Positions 40,701-55,700 of a stretch of DNA of 64,000 nucleotides are shown here, piece after piece (the first letter of the stretch is position 1; every line of letters starts with the position of its first letter). The position numbers and the translations under genes were made by a program. Source of the stretch: Hymenolepis diminuta (taxonomy: Eukaryota; Platyhelminthes; Cestoda; Cyclophyllidea; Hymenolepididae); assembly GCA_900708905.1 (NCBI GenBank), contig CAADRB010000004.1:3570416-3634415 (forward strand), read 5' to 3'. The notes under the pieces were generated by a model. The model ran no database searches. It was not told the origin of the DNA and was given only the letters and a program-made list of their open reading frames with translations.

Positions 40701-43700
40701 TTGCAAAGTCTTCAAATTAAATGCGTCAATTATTCATTGAGTTAGTTAAGTACTCTAACCAATATCATCATCCGATCATCAGTGTCTCAATGGGAAACCA
40801 AATATTTGGCCTTTTGGTGATGTGAATTCTTAAAGTATCTGCTATGTACATTACTGCATGCGGATTTGTATTCATTCGCAGATGTCCTTGTTCAGTTCAA
40901 CTGCCTCAAATCTGCTCTATAAAATGACTGAAATTAGTAGATATCCGGTCTTAAATGCTCTAATACAATGCATTCAACTTTGAAGTCCTCTTCTTGTCGT
41001 TTTAGTTCATCCTACTACTACTGCTAGCCAAGTGATTAACTGGAAAGACCACTTTATAATTCTAAATACATATAGTTTTAACAATAATTATTGCCGGGGG
41101 GGGGGGTAGTGATATCCATGAGAATGATGTCAAACGAGACTGGAAAGTGATTTAGGTCATTTATTGACATGAAGTCTGTCTAATTCCCTATTTCGTCTTC
41201 CATACCCTTCGATCCTAGAATATACTCTGGAACAGTCAAAAATCAATTAACTACAGATAATCAGAGGGATCTTAAGATAATTTGTTGAGCTAAGTTGAGA
41301 ATCCCTCTGTTAAGATGAAGTCAAAATGGAGTTTAATTCAAAATTTGCGAGTTATTAGTATAGATTTGGCAATCTATTTAATTGTGTTGTGTTGATAGAC
41401 ATGAACGCAACTATTTCAATAATTTATGACAAAGATCAAATGCATTAAAATTTTTATTTAAATCTACTTCAACGTTTTCTCTTGTTTTTAGATGTTGCAC
41501 GACGAAATGGTGATGGGAGCAGTGCTGGTGCATTGCACTGGCCAAACCGCCAGTTTTGCAGACTCTCTTCGAGACAAGGTCAATAAAATGTCATTTTAGT
41601 CAGATATATTTTAGTTAGTATTTATAATTAAATTTAAATTATTTTCATTTAATCAGTTATAACGTTGATGCAATTTTAACATAATTTTACTTTTTTCTTA
41701 CTGTTTTCTACCTTAGTCAATGAAATAATATCTACTGTTATACTTATTTACTTTATTTTCAATGACAGGGTAAAGAATTTTGACAACTTTTCATCATGGA
41801 GACATCCAATTACATAAAAAAGGGAAAGTTCGCTTAAAGGACATATGTTCATTTTTAAAAACAGTATTTGGGCAGTTGAGATGGGAGTCAGGGAATCAGG
41901 AGGACCCTACTTCATGTGAGCTCCAAAATCATCATGTTACCTTCTAATTCAATCTGAGGTTCGATCAAACTTTTCCTTTTCTTTCATCATCTTGCTCTTC
42001 ATACGAAAAATCTGGGTGACATGCTTTCATTTGATTTCGTAGCCATCCTTTTCCACAATTCTCATCCACTGAATAAAGGAGTTTGGGTTTGTAGTGATTG
42101 ATTCGACAATACCTTCTCAATTCACTTTCATTTGCAAAGAGTCGATGACACTGTGGGTCTTTTTCTTATACGTACACCTTTCAATTGTTGTTGATGTTCG
42201 GTAGGAGGAGCAAAATGCTTTGTTGGATTCACCATCTAACTTTCGCCTTCTCTCTCGTTGAACTCCTGTTTAGCATCCGCTTGAAGTTGTATTTATCAAC
42301 TCTGTGTGTATATTTAAAGGTACTCACTGTTGGCAAATGGGACTTCAATAGCATGTTGACTCATGTGAAGACTTACCCACCCACCCATTTAATCTTTATC
42401 TTTGTGCTGATAGGTTCCTTCTAGAATTGCTTTTCAATAGATATGTAAATGAAATTCCTTTTAACCGTTCTGTGTACATTTTACTAGAAGTACGCGCTCA
42501 TAGGAAGTCCCTATTAAAGATTGTGGAAAATACGAATTTGAACTCATTTTTAAGTAATTATAATATTATATATTACAAAAATTAACGTCCATTATCTGAA
42601 TTTTTAGCTCGTCAATTGGAAGCTGAAAACCACTGGTATGAATCCCGCTACAGAAAGCTTTCTTATTCTCCACAGATTTGGTTGTGTAAGTATTATCTTT
42701 TTTTCGTATTAAATTTCTAATAGTAAAGGATTTCAGTTTCTTCCTCTTTGAAATATTTCTAAAATTACTTCATTCTTCTCCGTTTCAAAGCTGTTTTTTT
42801 TCGATAAAACAATTTTTAATATGAAATCAGGTTCAATAACTGAAGATCGCACATTAATTTCTCAAATGATTTTATTACCTTTTTCGAAAATTAAGTCAAA
42901 TTGGCCACAAGAGGATGTGAAATGAATCTAAAAGAACTCATATTTACTTATGCATAAAATAAAATATAGCTGCTCTCAGTATTCCCCAACAACCCACATG
43001 GATTCCATTAAATTTAATTTCAACTTTTAGAGGCATTAATTTCACAGATAGAACTTGCAATTAAATTCTGCACATCCCATTCAGGGACATGTGTAAGCTC
43101 AGCTCTCACAAGAATTCGCATTTTCCTTTGGCAGTTCATCGGGTGATCTGATTGGATTACAGTTTGACCTTAAAATCCTTCCAGGCGTTGCGTGTGCTTG
43201 GTCTCTACTTTCAATGCACTGCAGTTCCTTTCTTCGATATGGAGATGGGATAGGCACATTATACAACATACATATAATGCTTAAACTTTTTTTCATTAAA
43301 TTTCCAATTAAATTCATAAAAACGGTCCTATTGATGCTTTTATATTCGTGAATATGATAGAAAATCAGCAACAATTAAATGATGAACAACTAACATTAAA
43401 ACTAAATTTTTACTCAGTCAAGCCTCATTTGCTCATTTAAGATAGTTTTTCTACTTGTTTCGGCTAAATATTTCGATAGATTTTAAGTCATCTTTTACTC
43501 TGCTGTATTTTAAGTTACTCAATAAAATATAATTTTTCATATTTGAGTTTAGAATCACCGACTTTGGGTAAGGCAAATTTCAATTTTTATTCCATCAAGT
43601 AACATTGCTTTATTTGAATGCATGCAAATCGAGATTTACAGCAGTATGTGCTCTCAATTATTACCATTTAATAACCGGTTTATGATTCCATTTGTCATGC

Positions 43701-46700
43701 CCATTACATTGGAGGGTTGTTTCATGATTAAGGTTTAGACTTCGGATGTATAACTTTCAACATCACATTTTCTGAGGAAAGAGAAGCGATTTATGAAATT
43801 TGGAGATCTTGTTCCCGAAGCAATTCTTGATTTGATGGAATTAGAGAGAGAGGGAGAAGAAGTGTCATGACAATTCTATCGTCTTGCAAACACGAACGGA
43901 TAGTGTTCGATGTTAAAGGCAATGATAAGGCGTTTATCTTAAAGAAGTTAAATCATTAACTGACACGTTGTTGCTGCTGGAGCTAAAAGTGCTTGATGAA
44001 CTCAAATAGGATAAAAAATTCTTGTGAAAGAAGAGGTATATTAACAGGAGATTGGAAATGAGGATCGAAGACACAGTAAAATGAAGTTGTGATATGGTCA
44101 ACACATAGAGAGGAATCTCGAGTTGGATATTATGATAGAATCTGACTTCAAAACAAGTTTAATTCCAATTCAGTGTTGGCAAATGTAGTTTGAATAGTTC
44201 ATAGACAGAGCGGGGAGTTAAAAAGGACCCTGTTGTATTTTGACAGACATGACAGTCAAATTAGAAAGTAAATTTTATTTGACGTTTAAAATATGTACAC
44301 TTTTGCTTTTCAGCAGCTAGGCATGTTGCTTTAAAATATTTTGAAAGTACGCAATATAGAGCCCGAAATATTTCATAATTATTGCAGACATTTCGATAGA
44401 ATATCGGGTAGCAGTTACAATAAGATTTATATTTGCCCTATTCAGACATTTTCACAGAAATCAAATTTTCTATTCCTGAAATGAACATGTTCTTGCATCT
44501 GTCTTGCTCGTTTCAACTTCATTATGTCAACTGCAGATGAAGAGGTCTACACATCCAGAGATTAGCTAGGTAACACCTTGTTGCGTTCTAACCAAGATAA
44601 AAATATTGGTGCCGCGGGGAGGAGAAATTGAAACTGGGGGCTTACGTGGCCAGAGTCGTAACGTGTGTCATTTCGTCTTAATGATCGGCAGTGTTTTGTG
44701 CGGTAGGAGCTTAGCTTTGAAAATAATTGATCGGATATTGCAATAGGAATTGGTTTTAAAAAGAGTTCAATTGAATTTCCCCAGCTTTACCAACCAGATC
44801 TGATTTTCTTTATAGCAAAATAATGCACATATCCAGAATGAATTGAATGCTTGAATATTGATATAAATGTGACGATATGCAAATCAACCTGATTCAGATC
44901 AAGGTTAGCTGTTAGTGACGGATCAGACCACGAGTCTAATATTTTTTGACTAAAGAAATGCTCGAAGCTAACTTCTTGATTTGTATGAGAAATCGCATAT
45001 TTCAAACTTTCTCAGATGAAATCATGATTCGTTCGGTACTGTTAAATAGGGAAGGATGCGAATTTCAAAAAAGTTTAGCCGTCAATCAAAACTCGTACTT
45101 TAAATGTTTTTTCTTCTTTTTCTTTTTAAGATCTTCTTTGATATCTTCATATGGTGGTTGCCATTGCTTGTTCTTTTGTAACTGTTGAATCTTCAAAATG
45201 CACTGTTTTGACAGTTGAGAACATTTTGTTCATTTCATTTTCCTCGGTTTCCACTACCAGGTATTAAAGTGAATCTGATTATTTAATGAGTTATAATGTA
45301 CATTTATTTACGATATAACTCTTTGAAATCATACCATATCGATTATGGGTTGTAATTAAAATAACATTAATGTTGATTTAAATGCGAAATTTGCAGGCAG
45401 TAACAATCATATACCGAATAGAATAATTCTCCTCCTTTTATATCTTGCCACTAAATTTTGCTAATATATGCTAAAAACGATACAAGTGTCTTGGGATTAT
45501 GCTTAATCTGTTCTCCAAACAGAATTTATCCAAGTTCCCCTACGAATACTGGATCCAGATAATTATCTCTTAATCGTTTCGAAAAAAATTCTGAGTTAAT
45601 TTTTTGCAATTTAATCCATTCAGTTTTTTGTTTTAATTCATGACTTCTATAAAAGAAATTATTCTTGCGATTATTTTACTTAATACCCAAATCAAATACT
45701 ACAATCGTGGGGAAACATTTGAGCACGGAGAATGGATCCAGCAGGCACTAGTACTATTATTACCCAATATTCTATAGACTAGTTCCAATTCGCTTGGTGA
45801 CGATAGATGGCGTACATGTGGTACTGTGCAGAGTTGGAAGGTTCAGCGATTCAGTATTAACTTCTATCCGAAAATTAGGGATGGTGAAAGATCAATCCTG
45901 GATTCTCTTAACTACTAAGTTAGTCAGATTAGAGATTGATTACTAATGCATCGTGGATATATGTGTGGGATCGTGTTTTTGGGAGCCTATTAACATAAAA
46001 ATATCAACAGATTGTCATCCCAGATTGAGATCAACTAGAATATCCAGTATACAGGACAGAGTGAAAGTAAGAGAGGGAGGTCACCGTCCATTTGTTGAGC
46101 CAGATCAATAATATATTTTATCAGATGTTTTGATCAAAGTAGCATTAGGTAATTTTGTACATAAGTTTATCTTTTTACCATTGAAATATATGGAAAAGAA
46201 TTTTATTTCAAGCAACGGTATTCTTGCGATCGTTTAAAACATGCCTTAAATATTCAGAAAATTTGAATCATCCGTATGTTTTTTTATAAAAATTTACTTG
46301 CAGCATCTGTTCTGTTTTATGGATAGTCTAGCTAAGCTGAGCAGCGTATGAAATAGTAATTCATTGAATTATTTCACAACTGGGAAATTCCATAATAACT
46401 GACTGTTAATTCCTGATTTCACAAACTGGTTGATCAGATTAATATGGTCACATTAGAACTTGCGGCAAATTGGCATACGTTGATGTGATAAACTAAAAAG
46501 AGTGGAAAAGTTTTCTATCATTTGAAGATGTCAAAAATATAACCCGATGAGGTCAAGTTTCTTGACATTCCGTATGGTGCAAATTATCCATCATGGTACT
46601 GCAATTAGGCAATTCATATGGGGCTCATCGTTTAACTTGGACTCCGGATAGCAAACTGGATGTGATATTGAATCGGGTCCAGTTTGAAACGAGTATTTAT

Positions 46701-49700
46701 CAGATAAACCGGTTTTTTATTAATTAACAGATCATTTGAATTTATTAAGATCCAAGATAGTTGAAACTTCAATTATTAAAACATGGTCCCCAAAGCATTT
46801 TCCAAAGCTACTCTTTAATAACATTTCCTATGAAAATACTTTGGTGTTTCGTCCATGAAGCCACAATGATGTCTTTATGTCTTAAAGAATCAAACCCCTA
46901 TCAGTCATATCTGCACGAGTTTATCAATTCTTCTTTTTTCTCTAACCGTCTCATTTCATTTAAAGTACATCAACACATATTCTCGCCTATCCGCTCGTAT
47001 GCTTCTATCTCTCTCACTCTCTCCAATCCTCGTCATGGTTTATTCAATACACTTTGACCTACGTAATTCTGCGTTTTAATTTTTGGAATGGTTGTAGGCT
47101 GTTGTCAGCTAGTAGCCATTAGTATTAACGCCTAAATTGGTGACCCCCGCTCTTGTTACTCCAACCATATACGTAATGTTCGAAGCTTTTTTGTTCTTTT
47201 CTATTTTATGTAAGATAATTAAGGAACCCTGCTCAACTTTATAGCTAAATTATTTTGCGTCAATAAAGTACTTTATGAGCTTCCATATTTGCGTCCTTTT
47301 AAATTATCCTCACTAGATTCCGCCGCTAAGTAACCTTGATATTTTAACTAAATTATACGGTTTGAAGACGATATTTAAACTGAATTAATTACTCAAATTA
47401 CTTATTACAAAAAAATTAATCTGGGAGGTATTAATAAGAAAAAATAACGGTGTTATAGTCATTTCTCACCTAATAAGTATTCATTTTATTAAAAACTCAT
47501 TTCAGGCGTCAGCCATGAGCATAGTAAAACGAAAGCTCAAAACACAGTTGTTAAACCACGTGAGAAAACGGATAGGCAACTTAAAGACTGAGAAAGTAGA
47601 AAACCAGGTAAAATCAGTATGCGACCTTGGGTAAGTTCTAAGGTTGCTACACTAGAAAATTTTTGCCCAGGAAATCCTACTAAATGCCTGGGATGGTTTG
47701 GCCAATGTTAACACGGGCAACGACAGGCTAATACATCTCTGCAGTGTTAAGACTACAAGCTGTTGAATGACTAAGAAAATCACTTTGTTCTTTCAACTGT
47801 TAAAAGAGTGAATTTGAGTGGCAAGACCGCCACTCCTTTTGATTAAATAACTCCATAACTCCACTGAGACCTGTAGACAAGCATTTGCTGTAATCCAGTG
47901 GTCGAATCGTGAAAGTTAAATTTTGGAACGTCAACTAACCATTCGAATAAATACTATACAATTCTCATTTAAAAACTCGAATGAAGTAAGGTTCTTCGTT
48001 ACCTTGGCGTTACTCTTGGGATCTTTGTGATCTCTTCCCCTCATAACTTGTTGAACTTTCTGTCCTTGTTAATAATAGCATATTCCTAAGATACAGGACG
48101 AATCATTTGAAGATAAGTTAACGGACTTAATTTTGATAATGCGCCGAGCCTCTAGCAGAAAAACGTGTGGTCCGATAGCAGCAGTAGAATTCGGGTTTCT
48201 TACCGGGACGACTCATGATGCTGCTTCTTTCCCCATGATGTGCGTTGGGTTTGAGAGATGTAAAATTCTTGCTCCAATGTGAAAACTAGTGACGTTCGCC
48301 TCCTTAAGAGTTAATGTTAACTTTTTCCTATATTAAATCACAATACTATTTATGTATTTTTGTTGAAGACGCAACCTGCCTAGTCAAATTGACAGGTATT
48401 TGATGAAATACGAGCCCGTTACCTTAACGTATTGGTGGTAAGAGGTCAACCCTCAAGTTGGTAATCCCCAACCCGTACAATGACCTTATTTGCGGTGACC
48501 TCTTGATCCCACATNNNNNNNNNNNNNNNNNNNNNNNNNNNNNNNNNNNNNNNNNNNNNNNNNNNNNNNNNNNNNNNNNNNTATATTAATATGAGCACTA
48601 ATACTAATATTTAAATCGTGCGCGCTTTCAAAGGCATGGAGCACAAACACTCAAGAATATCCTAATAATAAAGTAAAATGTTTATTTTTTTGTGTAATAG
48701 CTCACAGATACGGGAACAGAGTTGGAGTTGAGACAGGCGATCGAGAATTTCAGAGAGAATCTGCAGCACTCTATCAACGCCAAGAATCTCAATCGGTATA
48801 TCACAGCCTACATGCAGTAAGTTATTGGACCTTTATTCCATCAAATGCGTTTCGAAATATTTCGTATGTTTGGTATATTACTTAGAATTTTTTATTATTA
48901 CTAACCGAGATGAGAAAAGGAAGACGTAAAATTCACTTTTAGACGGTACATTTATTAATATAATATAAATACTTTTACCAGTTCAGGTCTATGTCGAATA
49001 ACTTACTGGTTATCCTATAAAACGGCACTGATTTAACTGTATTACCAGGCCTGAAAAGTTGAAAGCCAGTAATAGATAAGTGCGTAAAGAACAAAATTTT
49101 GTGAATTCAACCACCATTAACACATTCTGGAGACAATCGCGCATTCGATGAGGGTGAAAACGGTTCATTTATGAAGAAACAGTAAGAACTTGTATAAATT
49201 TCATAGGAAGCGGTTGACAGATTGAAATATTTACGATTGTAACTCCACGGCCAGATACTAGGGATGAATACTCGACAAGAAAGCTCTTTAAATTAATAGC
49301 AGAACACATCAAGACCTCCAGTTGGACCCCTCTAAACTGATAAAAGGAAATACAATTAAAGAAGGACGAAAAATTTGGAAGAATATTAGGTTTAATGACT
49401 GAAATATCTGTTCTACACTTAGGCTGAAGAGTGAATAAATAAAAGTATTAAAATCGTGATTTTCAATACACTCGCTACTGCTCGACACCACAGAACTTCT
49501 CCTTGACTTCGGAATAATTCCTAAGAAAGAGAGAGAACCTTCCACAATTTTCGTTAAAACTGTATTGCTTAAAACCCTTAAGGCTGTTTTGTGATTTTCA
49601 TACCTCACCTACAAAAAGCTGTTTTCTAAACATTGGTTTTTTTGTTTTGCTTCAGGCGAAAACCTCTCAGTGAAAGACTTGGCGACCTCAAGTAAGCTTG

Positions 49701-52700
49701 ATATTTAAATGTCGAATTTTTTCCCTTATGCTTTAGGAGCAGGTTTAACGTAATCTCTAACTAAATCTTTTTTAAGTATCTTTTATAAAGTAATTCGTAA
49801 TAAAACTATATGATTTCTGCAATTTCAATGACTCACGGTTTTAGTTTTATAATGTCGTATAATACTTACTATTGAAATGTTTATCGTTCACTTCTTTATC
49901 GAGAAATTTTTTCTGTTGTTTTATGAAGGTGACAGTTTGGTCAACTCTGGGTGATTTAGATTTGTTTTTTTTGGGAACGAAATTTTGCCTGACTTAGGCA
50001 ATAAAATATAAGTACATTTTTAGACTCCAGCTTGAAGATGTAATTTTGTATACTTTCTGTTGACCTTACAAATTTCTGATCGACTGAAGAAATCCAATTC
50101 TTAAGTTCCAAAACATTCTGATTTTACTGTTCTTCTAACCTTAAAGGCAAAGGATCAGATGAGGTCACATGTCAAACATCCGTTTTATATCCCAGCATAT
50201 AAAAGTGGTGATTATTGATCCAGTTTAACTATCACCAAAGGCTAGATTATTCCACTGATACGAGTTGTGACGGAATAAATGGACTTCTTTTCTCTAATAC
50301 ATATGCTGTGATACATGGGTAGTGCTTCCTACTCCTAACAACGGGGATATCCATAGTTTTAAGCTACTAACCGTGAATCCTGAGGCGGTTTCGCCCATCC
50401 TAGGGCCATTAAAATGATAGTCCTATTTGAACTTGAGTTGGCTAGACATATTCACTCTTCCGTTTTCTAACTTGAGATACAATGGGACCGGAAAGCACAT
50501 ATGTCCCAGAGTTTAATAAAGTTTCTTTCATTATGTTAGCTTTTTCTATTAATGACAGGAAACTGAATCGAAAGCTTTCGATGTTCTGAGTGTAATTAAT
50601 AAAATGTTATGTAAAGAAATCGGATTTTTGATTTCTCTTCTTTTGCGCGCATACCTATTACCTCACTGTTTTATTATTGACCAATCAAGTAGACAAATGA
50701 TTTTATAGCTCATAGCTTTCTTAATAAAGTGATCATCTGCAAGAGGACAACACATGAACATCGCATTACATCATTATGGATTCAAAAATTTAAAAGAACA
50801 TTAGTTCATTCTTCGAAATCAAAACCAATTCTGTTTTATAGAAATCGACTTTCAATAACACTTGCTAAATCCCAAAACAGAGTAGGATCTCTTGATCTCA
50901 TTCCTGGAGAAAGAGGTTAGCGACAGTTAGCTTAGCCTAGGTTATCCCTCGATCAACCCTTGAGTAGGAACCGAGATATTGAAGTGAGTAGATCTTTGTC
51001 AAACTACCCATGATATATACAGAAATCAGTAACAAAGAATACATGCGAAACCGGAGCGGTAGTGGTCAAATAGGAATATTACAAGTAGATGTTAAGGGAC
51101 TTACTTTGTTTGAGTCCTGGAACAACCGAGTTGTGCACCTTTTCATGAGACTTATAATTCAATTCATAATAACATTATGTTCATATTCAGAGCTTGTTGA
51201 GCCGCCATGCCGCGCTTGTAAAGTGCATTTTAAAAGTAACAAAGTTCCCTCTATTCAATTGTTGCGGTTGTTAGAGATGTAACCGTATTTTGAGTTCCAT
51301 TTGAATCACTGAAAAGTTCTTATGAGCATGACTGTAGTAAATAATAAACGCATTAAAAAGAGAGGAACAATTTATCTCATTTACAGTACACCTGATAAAA
51401 AGTATGCGCCGCTTAATTATAGGAGTTATTCCAGGAAGGCAGAAGGTAATGAATTTTTAAGAGTGCTTTCATTGCCGAAACCGATTTAAAGCTCAGTACT
51501 TACTATCTGATGCTTCAGATAAAACAGCAGCAACGAAAATATTGTACCTATTAACATGGGGTATTTATCTGACTAGAAGCAGTTAAGCTTTCAGTAATTT
51601 GTCAAAGTAGGAAATACATACCAAGTAAGTGGTTAACTTTTACCGAATAAGCAAATATTTAGGTCAGATTTAGTGGACAAAGTAATATGGAGAATTTTCA
51701 AATCGTCCAATCATTCAGAACGTTAATACCAAATTGAGTTTAATATGTAACCTGAAAATTTTTTGCTGATATTATTGTCTTACATTGAACGCCTTAATCG
51801 GATTAAAAGGGTCAAGCGTCATACGATATTAGTACTAAATAGGCAAATCTTTAACGGCTTACGAGAAGTGAATTTTTTATTGCTTGATATTTTGAATATT
51901 AATTCCATTGTAGGACATAAAGCAGATTGTCCTCTTGAGTATGGCTTATGCCCATATCTTGATAGTACATTTTGCAATCTCGTTACTTTAGGCTTGTGTT
52001 CGTAATCATTTCTTTAAAACTGACATTCTTCCACTTATTCATCAAGTTGCCTATATTTTTAGTTTAAGATTGCAGTTAACTTATGAGAAATTTAAAATTC
52101 GACCTCTTTGGGCGTGAAGGTGCGATTTCACGTTTTAACTTCAAGAGAAAAGGCTGTCGGAATACTTGTGAACTATTTTGGTGTTTTTGCTTTATGATTT
52201 GCATAATTCAATTTAAAGTAGATCCAATTTATGAAAAGGTTAGTAGTTACTCTCTCATGTGTTCACTTCTATTTATCTCAAAAGATTCAGCTCTTTTAAG
52301 TTTTATGTTTGGGGCAGCCTGTTGAAGAGATATCGGTTCTTTGTCATTCAGTTCCCTGTAAACAGTGATAGGCAACACAGAAGAATGGTATTTAGAGCAG
52401 TTTTCTTGCAACCATCAAGACAAATAGCATTAACTAGACATTTTATTACTTAAAATGAAACTATTTTATTAAGAGTTGCAGAATTCGAATTAGCTTATTG
52501 ACTCGATAACTAATTTGAAGTCATTGAAGTGCCACTTGGCATAGTTACGGCTGCCTCTCGAATTGATAACGCCTTTAGTCTTAAGTTTAGGATTCAGAAT
52601 TCATTCCGGGTATCCCTTTTGTTCACACAGTCATTGTGAAATATTAACACAACATTGTAGGAATTAATGAACCAGGTCTTGATCGTAGAAACTAATACCA

Positions 52701-55700
52701 TAGCAAACAGCTAATAACGTCAACAACAGCAACAGACCAGAGTTGACTAGGTCAAAATGTATTGAACAGACCACAGTGAGGAATCAAGCAAGTAAGAGAG
52801 ATTAGGAAAGGAGGAGAACGGAGGGAAGCGCAGGATTCGGTAAACGACAGGAAATTTATATGAGTAAATTGAGCAAAGACGTCCATGAGGACAAGAATGC
52901 AGGTTAGAGAAGAGGGAATCGATAAATGCGTTTGAACATGACATGTAGGGATTTTGCGTCATAGGGTCATAAAGACGTCATTGCGGCTTCATGGATGAAA
53001 ACGGAAGTATTTTTACATAGAATGCGAATAAAGAGTATTTTGGAAAATGCGTAGAGTCATCCTTCGATATGTAACTACTGAACTGATCCATTAAACCTCT
53101 TTTCCACTTCCTACTTTGAGTAAATTCGTGTGATAGTTAAGCGGCTCTAGGATGAGGTTTTAGTCATACTTGGCCTTCTGTTAGGAGCTTAATACTGCGG
53201 CCACTTTCGTTAGAGGTAGAAAGCCTTAAATCGGAGTGTTATTTCGTCGGTCACCGTGGTCGTCTGCCATATTAGAGGTCGCGGGTTCGAATCTCATCGG
53301 CGCACATCCAGTGAGCGGAATATCCAATTAAACTGATTAAGTCTAATTAATGCAGAGGGCTTCAGAATTGGTCTTCTACCAGGAAACCCCGATGATGCCG
53401 CTCTCTACCCAAGATGAGCGTTAGGAAACGCTTTCCTGAATGGGCTTGCAAATTACTATTGTTATTATTTTCGGAGTGCTAAACTGTCAGTAAAGCTTCA
53501 GTACAACATATTTGACTCATAACATCTCCCTATGTGTATTCAATAGATGCTCAGTATTATTAATAACCGGAGCTCTGGCACCTCAACGCAAAGGCTGTGA
53601 GAAGCTCTACGAGTCTCTTATGAAGGTTCAAGGCGCCAAATCATCTTGTGCTACGCGGGAGCTGGTAGTCGTAGAAAATGTTGCCAATGTGTTAGCTGAG
53701 AGGGTATGCTTAAATCATCAATCCTTTTTAATTTTCACATTTTTTCAAATGAGCCGAAATTTTTTCCATTTTTTGTGTTTTGCACACTTTTAGCCCGACA
53801 AAGTTATTGAAAGTATGCAATATTTCCTCCAAGGCATCGGATTAGGTAAGTGTGAAGTAATAAAATTAAAATCCCCGAAATATTTGCCTATAATATTCCA
53901 GATTTTTATAGGTGAAAGTTGAAAATATTGAAATTATTCATTTTATAACAATTTTCCTTTAGAACAGGCAACTATAAATAGACCACATTTTTTGCCAATA
54001 CATGGTTCTTCCTTTGTTTGGGAATGAACATTTATAACTCTCTGTTTGAAAGAATGAATGGATGCGCTTATTACTAGTATTACCTGTGGCGATGCAAGAC
54101 GCACAGTTGAAGTCACTCGAATGCACATAAACAGGGGAACAGTAAATTATCTAATGAAGGTGAGGAGATGATGGCCGGTCAGAAGTAGAGAAAAAAGTCA
54201 GATCATTAAGGGAATCTTATTGTATTATGACAAGTCTTGGAGCCATCAGGTTAACTATATTTTACCTAATATGTAAATTTCACTGCACTATATCCTGATG
54301 CTTCATGAGTCGACCCCTAGTTTTGTGAGTAATTGCATATTGGTGATGTTCAGAGTTTATTGTCCCTGCTTGTAGCAAATGGCGATGCATAGTAGAGGAG
54401 CTCACTAGAATTCGCTCAGGTTTAATTGCGGTTATTATATTCAATAATCTAAATATTTAAGTGTTATAAACCATTTCAAAGTTGTTTCAAAAGAACGCAT
54501 TCATATTGATACTCGAAGAATGACCCTATATCTCTTTATCAGATTACTACAAGTAAAGAATCTGAAATTTTCTGATTCGCAGAAGAGGATATCACTGTTA
54601 TTACTAACCTTAAAAGTGATAAAGATGCATTTATCTAGTTTGTACCGTCAGGTATATTATTAAATGTCCCCATGCAATAACTGCACATTTTCGCTTAGGC
54701 TGATTAATTGCTATGTGTTTATGTAGATGGAACGCGTATTTCTATGCACTTTTTGAAGTTATCCCTACACCACTCACAACTCGGGCTCTGGAAATCAAAA
54801 TTTCCTCTCCTCCCCAAAGAACTTAATATTGTAATTTGTGATTTTCTCGATTCATCTTACCCTTGGTATTAGTATTACTCGATCCTTTGGATTGAATAAC
54901 GCCAATGGATGAATAAAACAATAAAACACAAGTAGGACCCAAAAAATTTCGTTCTTTACCTCATCATGATTCTTGAATTGGTTCTAATAGCGTGAGACTA
55001 CTCTAATCGTCAAAATAAGAACAAGAACAAATTTCGAGAATTCATGAGCAGTCTTGATGCTAATAGAAGTAAATATATATGAACCTCGTTCTGAGAATGT
55101 AGTTACTAAAATAGATACATTGAACTTGACTGACTATCAATTGAAGCTTAATTTTGTCTGAGATCGAGAAATACGTCTAATCAAGTTTGATCAGTTAGAT
55201 TGAGAGCTGAATTTGTTTGAATCTCATCAGTTCCCAATATGGAATGTCAAGCATTCCAACAGATAATTAATAAAACATACTTTTTTTCGTTTCTAGGGAT
55301 TTCCATGGGAAATTTGTCATGTATTTTCCCATTAGTTATTTACTTTAATTTTACAAAATCGCCATTACACTGAGAAAAGTATTCTTTAATGAAGGAGTGG
55401 TTGTAAGCAGCTTATAATTATTAATATATCAGGGAGTGTGTTTAAACGTCTCTCATACTGAAGTTAATGAACGCATAGATGAAACTGTGTGCGTTTATGG
55501 GAAGAAATTAGTTCATAGTCATAAAACTCTAAGTTCAGAATCAGGGATCATTGTGAGAACGTTATTATTAAACAGCACACATTATTATTAGACCCTTGCG
55601 ATCATTATACGTATAATGTGAGCTTAGTCTGCACTTTCAGAAAGGAGTCGATGGTATGTTTTGCTTGAAAATTTCCCGATTAGTGTCTTTATTTTTCTCT

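Noticed and set aside
46761..47057. 98-codon plus-strand frame
   Set aside because: It coincides with R1 copy 3, not with an NDRG exon, and shares its sequence with non-coding copies.
53241..53310. Functional tRNA gene
   Set aside because: The B-box is canonical, but no acceptor stem or anticodon arm pairs properly, and related copies carry the same non-tRNA body, so it is a SINE head.
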